Shown here: positions 57,638-64,000 of the stretch, in pieces | Layout of the letters: each line of letters starts with the position of its first letter | Numbering within the stretch: position 1 is the stretch's first letter | NCBI GenBank assembly: GCA_019914995.1 | Contig: CM034137.1 | Location: 6,537,155 to 6,601,154 of the forward strand | Reading direction: 5' to 3' | Length of the DNA stretch: 64,000 nt | DNA from: Acanthochlamys bracteata | Lineage: Eukaryota; Streptophyta; Magnoliopsida; Pandanales; Velloziaceae | Notes under the pieces: model-generated | Database searches by the model: none | Seen by the model: only the letters and a program-made list of their open reading frames with translations | What the model was told of the DNA's origin: nothing | Translations under genes and position numbers: made by a program

Positions 57638-60600
57638 ATCTATCGAATTAAAACATACCAAATCAAACACTCCATATAAATTTTTAAAGTGAATTTATTT
57701 TAGAGTCTGAATTAAGAAAAGTGAATTTATTTCAGAGAATCATATTTTTAAGGGAACGCTTTAGAAGTATTTAAAATAAAATATTTTTTAAAGTGTTTAT
57801 TTTGAAACTCTTTAGAAAGGATTTTGACTTTCTAATCTTAACAATAATAATTTATATATAATACTTTTTTGACATATATTTATATATTTATTCTAATTTT
57901 ATAAAATAATTTTAAAATATAAAAATAAATTATAGTGAAGACTTGTTTGAGTGGAATTGAAAACTCAATTCTGAATATTTCTAATCTGAAGCATATAGAT
58001 ATTTATATTTGATATGACTTTTGTGGGCTTTTTTAGTTTCTTAGGTGTCGTTTGAAATTATTTTTATAAAATTTAAATATTTTTATTCAATTTTAAAAAC
58101 TAAAATTTATTTTTATAACTCAAAATAATAATAATAATAATAAATAATAATAAAATTTTACTATATAAATTTTTTTATTTAAATTTTAAATTCTATAAAT
58201 TCTAAATAATTTATTAAATACATTTTATAATGTATATATAAATAAATATATATTATAAATAATTGTATTACTTTGTTTTAAAAAGTCATGAAGAATATTG
58301 TATAAAGAAGTTTTTTCTTGAAAAAGATATTTTTAGATATTGTAAACATGACCAATGAATAAAATTATAATAAGACCGGATTATATTGTATTGGGGAGTG
58401 ACTTTGAAATAAAATTTTTTAAATAAAAAATATTTTTATTTTTTAAAGAAAAAATTTACTTTTTTTTTAAAAAAAATAATAAAAATATGTAATAAAAAAT
58501 TCCACTACATAAAAATATTTTATATTTTCTAAATTTTTTAATAAAATTTTTTAAATATTTATAAAATATATATTAAGAAATTTTAATAAGCTGAACAAAA
58601 TAGCCCCAATTATCCATTCGTGTGACCAAGGTTGGAGTCTACATTGTCCAACTGTCTGTCTGGTGTGCTGCAATTTTCACGCCAGCGCAAGGCATATTTC
58701 TCTGTCGTTTTAAATACATATTAACCTTTATTTTAATTTTAAATTTTATAGTACAGTAAGAATTTTTTATAAATTTTAAAAAAATAAATTAATTAGTATC
58801 ATAAAATATTTATTTTATAAATATAATTTCTCAAAAGAATAATATCATAAGCTTATCATACCGATATTTGGCTAAGTTTCATCCAATTTTTTATAAATAT
58901 TATTTACAGACTTTTAAAAAATTTAAAAATACAAAAAATTTGAGGTAATAAAATCTTATATTATTATTTTTATTAATTTTTTTGTGCTAAAAAATATAAA
59001 TTAGTTTTTAAAATCTTTACAATATATTTTTATTTCACCTAAAATTTTTTTAAAAGAACTCTTAAATATCTCATGTTTATAAAAAAAGATTTTGTGTTTT
59101 TTGAATAAAACATGTTGGAGTTATTTATGCAAAAGTCATCATTGACGTTGCAATGTCTGCGTTGGCAACTTTCGTTTGCTGATTTCAAAGATGGACCAAC
59201 TTGAAGCGTGGATGAATACGTAAAAAAATACAGAGAATATTTAAAAGTAGTTATAAAAAATATTTTAATAAATTATTTTAATTTTTTTTTAAAAACAAAT
59301 TTAAATTTGATTGATCTTAGAAAATGAAATTATATATATAAATATTATACTAATATATCTTTAAATTTTTAAATTTTATAAAACACTAATATAAAATATG
59401 AAGTATTTATTTAAAATAATAACTTATTTGAATATTAAAAAAGACACACTATCTGTGTGACAAATGGCACACAATTTGAACATTCTACTCACTTCAAATA
59501 ATTTTTTAATAGAGAAACAACACTTTGAATGATAATGATATTATCTAATATTTAGCAAATTTATTTTGTTATTTTTTTATTATTTTATTAAGCAAACGTG
59601 AGGTTTTTTTATATAAATTCACTTGGCATGCTTCTGCTTGTGGTTTCATAATTGGCATTAAGTAGCGTGACTCACATAAGCTTTCATAAAAATATGAACA
59701 AAAATTTGAAATAAATTAAACTCTGATAATTAGCTATCGGTGAACAGTAATGCTAGTAGGAGTCAAATAGTTAGAATTCTGAATGATTGATATATTCGAT
59801 GCGCAATAGGATGCTCATATGAGAAAATATATGTGACTCTATTTTGAGAAAGAAATTATTAAATTAGAAATGAGCAAATTAATTTTATATTGAATAAAAA
59901 TAAGATAAAAAATAAGTTAATATAATAGATAGTTTTATAATTCATTAACTTAAATTTTTTGAATTGGATTAAATTTTTTAATACATATAATCGAACCTTT
60001 TAATATATCTTATTTAGATTCAACTTTCCGGTGTTGTTTCTTACCAATATTTGACCGCCATCCATCCATCGAGAAGGAAGGGGAACAAATATGAAATAAA
60101 AACAAATATGGTTAAGGTGGAAAAATACTTCACCATCACCATTATTTTTCATCTTTATTTATGAACCAAACATAACGAAAGTGTTATGTTTTCGACCAAT
60201 AATCTATCTCCTCCACGGCTCTACAGCTATAGTCCATAAAGTACGAGTAATAAAAATACTTTCTTTGCTTAACCTTCCATAATTCTCATTGATTTTGACA
60301 ATACTGTTTATTTTAAAATAGGCACACTTTTTTAGAAGTGATAAATATTTAATAAAAAATAATTTTGTATGTTTATTTTGAATTAAAAGTAAATTAGAAT
60401 TAAAATTTAAAAACTAAATTTTTGATTGAAATAATTTATTTTAAATAATTTATTTATTTTATATTAAAATTGAGTTTGAAAAAAGTGTGTTTGGTGGATT
60501 TGTAAACAAACCCTTAGGGATATTTTTTTTATCTTTTTTTAACTTTTATTTTTTAAAAAGTTCTTATAGTATTCATATTTTGAAAAAATTAAAAATATGT

Positions 60601-60950
60601 ATAATTGTGTGTCATAAAATTATAACTTGTATAAATTTTTTTTTTTCTAAGCAAATAAATTTATTTTTTATAATATCTTACTAAAATTTTTTTTAAGTTT
60701 TAAGCAATCTCGACAGGTGATTCTCTTGCCTATGATACATTACTAGATAGATACTTTTTACCGCTAAAATTAAATATCAAATTTCGCAAAACCACCTCAG
60801 TTAATATCTTATGTCAAAACACTGCATTTTGGCGCCCAAAAAAAAATCCAAAAAAATGTTAGGGGAAAAATGTGAAATCTAAGAGCAATTTAAACGAACA
60901 CATGGCATGTCAAACATTTCATATCCAATTTTATGAAGGGAAGAGATAGA
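57638..60950. other. AT-rich spacer
   Basis: No gene supported. It includes an AATAATAATAAT run at about 58127-58145 and a Tourist-like MITE remnant at about 58395-58610 (left ATTGGGGAGTGAC, right AGCCCCAATTATCC). Confidence 0.4.
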
Positions 60951-61273
60951 GGCACTTCGGGACATTCTTTCTCCGGTTTATAATCAAGGTAATCTTCGAA
61001 TCCAATCTTCACCATTAGATATGGAGAGCAATGAGTTAGAAACGTAGCAACAAAATTTTAGTTCAATCGGATCACGAATTCACTTCCATCTAGTCACTTG
61101 ATTAAGATAACAAAAATTATACAATATATATTTTTTGAAGTTTTTTTATTTTCTGTCATCTTGATCAAATGATCGGATAGAGGTGAATTCGTGATACGAT
61201 TGAGCTGAAATCTTGTGACTAAATTTGGAGATCATTCTGGCAATAAATCGGAAGATGAGTGCCTAAAAGTGCC
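60951..61273. repeat. 323-bp fold-back (imperfect hairpin)
   Basis: Two arms, about 60951-61127 and 61143-61273, are imperfect inverted repeats round a short AT-rich loop. The best-paired parts are ATCGGATCACGAATTCAC at the left facing GTGAATTCGTGATACGAT at the right. The outer tips GGCACTT and AAGTGCC also pair, as does TCTCCGGTTTAT with ATAAATCGGAAGA. A transcript through it would fold into a long hairpin. Confidence 0.75.
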
Positions 61274-61673
61274 AATAAAAAGGGAGTATCCGTTTTTATG
61301 AAATAGAAGATGATACATTCTCTTACATTTTGAATGAGAATATTTTGGTAAGGGCTTGTTTACCTACACTCCAAATTCACTTTTTTAAAATCATTTTTGA
61401 CTTTCAACTTATTACTAAAATAAAATAAATATAAATTTTAAACTCAATTTTTTCTGCTAAAAGCTCACTTTTAAATTCAAGATTTGAAAATAAAATTTTC
61501 GCTTTCAACTCACTTTTAATATAAGTAAACAAACACTTATTTTTAACTTCAAACTCATTTTTTACAAACCCACCTCCAAAAAATGAGTTTAATACTAAGG
61601 TAAGCACTCTTTAAATATCATTTCCATATTTTTAGTTAAGTCAGTATAATTCCAATATACAAACTCCTTCGGG

Positions 61674-62142
61674 CGTGTTTTAATTTCTTTAAATTGAGTT
61701 TCGTAAAAATAACATCTATGAAAGTACATTTTTGTGAGAAGTGAAGTCAGTAAAAGTAGAATTCATAATGTTAGCTAAATTACGTGAAATGAAATTTGGA
61801 GTGAAATTTTTGTAGAAATAAAATTCGATATAGAAGTGAAAGCAAGGAATAGCAACTGAGTAAGTGAAATATTCAAAATTTAGGGCATGTTTTAGTAACA
61901 CTAAATTCCATTTTCTTCTTCTAAATTTTGATTTCGATCACTTTATGTGTTTTAGTTACCACTTTGAACTTCACTTTTACTTTCTGATCAAATTTCACTT
62001 TCATAAAAGAATTATATCAAATCTTACTTCACGTATTTCAATTATCATACTAAATTTTATTTTTACCGAGCTCAAATTTCACCAAACTTTATTTTTACAA
62101 AACTCATTTTTGCTAAATTCATTCTATATCATTGAAAAACAC
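61674..62142. repeat. pair of MITE copies in inverted orientation
   Basis: Two copies of the family seen at 44431-44640. The first starts GGGCGTGTTTTAATTTC (61674); the second starts GGGCATGTTTTAGTAAC near 61883 and ends GAAAAACACCC (to 62142). The reverse complement of 61690-61885 aligns with about 61915-62120 (for example ACTTCACTTTT and TTATTTTTAC phrases in the same order). The pair can fold into a hairpin. Confidence 0.6.
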
Positions 62143-62480
62143 CCTTCAACTTTAGATGGAGAAAGTGGAAAACCTATCTTAATTCAAACAATTCAGAAAG
62201 TGTTCTTTCGAGAGTTAGCTAACTCTAAATTAAATTATGTAATAACTATTTTAATCCCGTAGAACTTTATCATTCTCATGTTCTGAAATCTGAATTAATC
62301 CAAAAAGAAGGCACCACTATAGGCCAGGCAAGTGAATTTTCATTGTGTTTAAAATTCTTGAAAACTGGAGACAAATGCAACGCACTTGGGCCTAACCAAT
62401 TAGTTATTGTCCAAGCCCAAGTCCAAATAATAAAAACCTTTTCTATTTCGATTTTCTTTTTAATTTTTTTAATCTTGTTT
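62143..62480. other. promoter region of the SEC24-like gene
   Basis: Short spacer with the expected promoter of the following gene. No specific element could be assigned. Confidence 0.3.
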
Positions 62481-62775
62481 TCATTTGTTCCTTTGTTTTT
62501 TTCTTTTTCCCTTGCTCCTTCCCGATCTCTCCCACTCTCCGATCCACTTTTGTTTCCAATCTCGATCACCGCCGTCGTCGCCGGATTCGCACCGTAGATC
62601 ACCGGCGTCTCCGATTATCTGTCACCATATATCTTTGTTTCAACTCTTGTTGCTCAGATCCGTTAAACCCCGTCATGTCTTCTCGTTGCTGATTGCTGTC
62701 ATTGAACTTCTGATGCAACCTTGTTCTTATTGATTCATGCTTTGCTACCGATTGTGGACTCAATAGTCGCTGAAG

Positions 62776-63831
62776 GTAATCTACATATGGCGGGCTACTT
62801 CTGTGCTACGAATTTTCCGCTATCTAGGGATGTAACTGTTACTTTTCTATTCAATCTTCACATTTTACATCTAGACATGTTAGGTTTGGAGTAATTACAA
62901 ATGTTAATCTAGGTAAACAGAGGTTAGCGATGTGCTGTGATGTGTTCCCCCTACCGAGCCTTATTCGGTGTAGTTAGCTTTGGCTATAATCAAAATAGAT
63001 TAGTTTATATTCTATGCTACAAATTTGAATTCATAATCAAAACTCAGTTGTAGTATCATAGTCAATGATAAGTTTTACTCTTGGTTTGTAATTTGAGCTG
63101 TTTGAAATCAATTGTGATTTGGAGTGTTTAGTACAGTTTCCTTTTGATTATATGAGTTGCTTGGACTGCCTCTGATTAAATTTCTGAAGTAAATGTCATT
63201 CAGTCGACCAGAGTACAATGTTGTTGTACTTGTTACATGAATGTGAAGATACTGTTAACGAATGAATAGTGGAGAGTAGACTTAACAACTTTCAGCTGGT
63301 TTGGCTCATAAAGGTTTTTGCTTTAGATTTATGTCTTTGGCCTCATTCTATGAATGGTCTAATGCAAAAGCATTGTTCTGTTAGGCATTGTGATTTCACA
63401 TTCTGTAGCATGCTTTCAGTGAAACATCTGGAAAATGTCTGATTCCCATGTTAATTTACCAAGTGCAAATCTTTATAAGACTGAATGAAGATTTCTTCAT
63501 ATATTACTTTGAATATCCACCTCGTAGGTTAAGGCTTGGTGTATTGGTTTTGAGTTTATATCATCACCAGAAGTGTTCTTGCTCTAACAGCATATTTATT
63601 TACAAAGATCAATTATATCCTGATCTTCCTTATTGTTATGGAATTTCTTTTATGTTTATGACTGCCATAGTGATATGCGGAAGCATAGCAACATTTAGCA
63701 AATCATCCTTTGTATATTAAGAAAGTTTCAAATGTCTTTTCTTCTTAAAATTAATATTATAATATAGAATTGTCCTTCTTTGCGCATGTAATTACTATGA
63801 TCATCCCATATCTGTGTGTAATGAAATTCAG
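62776..63831 (+). other. 5' UTR intron (inferred)
   Basis: The pyrimidine-rich, GC-richer leader at about 62480-62775 (TCTCCCACTCTCCGATCC, CACCGCCGTCGTCGCCGG) ends GCTGAAG before GTAATC. An acceptor GAAATTCAG at 63823-63831 lies 23 bases before the ATG at 63855. A leader intron of 1056 bases is typical of plant housekeeping genes. The splice sites are consensus, but the exact 5' end is unknown. Confidence 0.55.
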
Positions 63832-63854
63832 GTAGCAGATAACTTCAAGCTAGC

Positions 63855-64000
63855 ATGCAGCCGCCAATGGGCAATGAGAGGCCAACCACTAATACACAAG
63901 GCCAGCCATTGTCGCCTTTCTCTTCTGTTCCTCAACCTCCAGCACCTTTTGCATCCCCAGGGCCAGCTTCTCAGATGCCAACACCAATGATGCCTACTTC
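63855..64000 (+). CDS. N-terminus of Pro-rich protein, possibly SEC24-like (partial)
   Basis: The frame from ATG 63855 is open to the end of the window (48 codons and two bases). It reads MQPPMGNERPTTNTQGQPLS and continues with PFSSVPQPPAPFASPGPASQ, then MPTPMMPTS. Low-complexity Pro/Ser/Gln-rich starts of this kind, with the pattern P-F-x-S-x-P-Q-P-x-x-P-F-x-S-x-G-P, occur in plant SEC24 COPII coat proteins, which select cargo at the endoplasmic reticulum. They also occur in other proteins such as PRP40-type splicing factors. The catalytic or structural domains lie beyond the window, so the identification is tentative; that a gene begins here is well supported by the leader intron and the long open frame. 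Confidence 0.5.
   Translation, partial: MQPPMGNERPTTNTQGQPLSPFSSVPQPPAPFASPGPASQMPTPMMPT

Noticed and set aside
1-64000. CRISPR arrays, bacterial-type operons, ribosome binding sites, rRNA genes and tRNA genes.
   Set aside because: The window is plant nuclear DNA. I found no direct-repeat/spacer array, and no tRNA A/B-box pair with a plausible cloverleaf caught my eye; a tRNA scan was not possible here.

Overview
The window is nuclear DNA of a flowering plant, almost certainly a eudicot. The genes have plant-type introns (GT-AG, AT-rich, one of 3.3 kb), the recognisable proteins are plant families (pollen Ole e 1 family, NB-LRR, PPR-DYW, IBH1/AIF-type bHLH, arabinogalactan peptides, plant folate-biopterin transporter, DUF7054), and the very AT-rich spacers are full of small non-autonomous transposons. 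There is no operon organisation; each gene is an independent unit.

Layout. 0.6-2.3 kb: a decayed PPR-DYW gene (minus). 2.3-9.5 kb: AT-rich spacer with an old 849-bp hAT-like element. 9.6-10.2 kb: an intact single-exon atypical bHLH gene of the bHLH147/148/149 type (minus). 10.2-18.6 kb: AT-rich spacer containing a well-preserved TIR element with an 11-bp target duplication and a 34-bp perfect palindrome. 18.66-19.58 kb: two tandem, two-exon genes for tiny secreted peptides (68 and 62 aa) that share a proline-rich C-terminal motif; their exons are too short to be seen as ordinary ORFs. 20.1-21.2 kb: a decayed LRK10L-type receptor kinase (minus). 22.8-25.8 kb: a two-exon Ole e 1-like secreted protein gene. 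27.3-30.5 kb: an intronless 1082-aa CC-NB-ARC-LRR gene with several non-canonical nucleotide-binding motifs. 31.0-31.6 kb: a miniature CACTA element. 32.7-41.7 kb: a seven-exon folate-biopterin transporter gene, closest in my recollection to Arabidopsis FBT4 (494 aa). 42.5-43.0 kb: a TRIM retroelement with two 120-bp terminal repeats. 45.6-48.8 kb: two diverged GPI-anchored arabinogalactan-peptide genes (minus). 50.4-51.2 kb: another TIR element with an 8-bp target duplication; 51.46-51.67 kb: a three-unit 78-bp tandem repeat that stays open as 26-aa repeats. 53.5-54.5 kb: a two-exon DUF7054 gene (minus). 54.5-62.4 kb: AT-rich spacer with a second 847-bp copy of the hAT-like element, a 323-bp fold-back and an inverted MITE pair. 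62.5 kb to the end: the 5' UTR, UTR intron and first codons of a Pro-rich protein, possibly SEC24-like.

The genes do not form one pathway. The most promising candidate for something undescribed is the tandem secreted-peptide pair at 18.66-19.58 kb. It lies beside a receptor-kinase pseudogene and about 8 kb from an NB-LRR gene, but that proximity is not evidence of a shared function. All gene models were read by eye; introns were placed by consensus splice sites and by continuity of the protein family.
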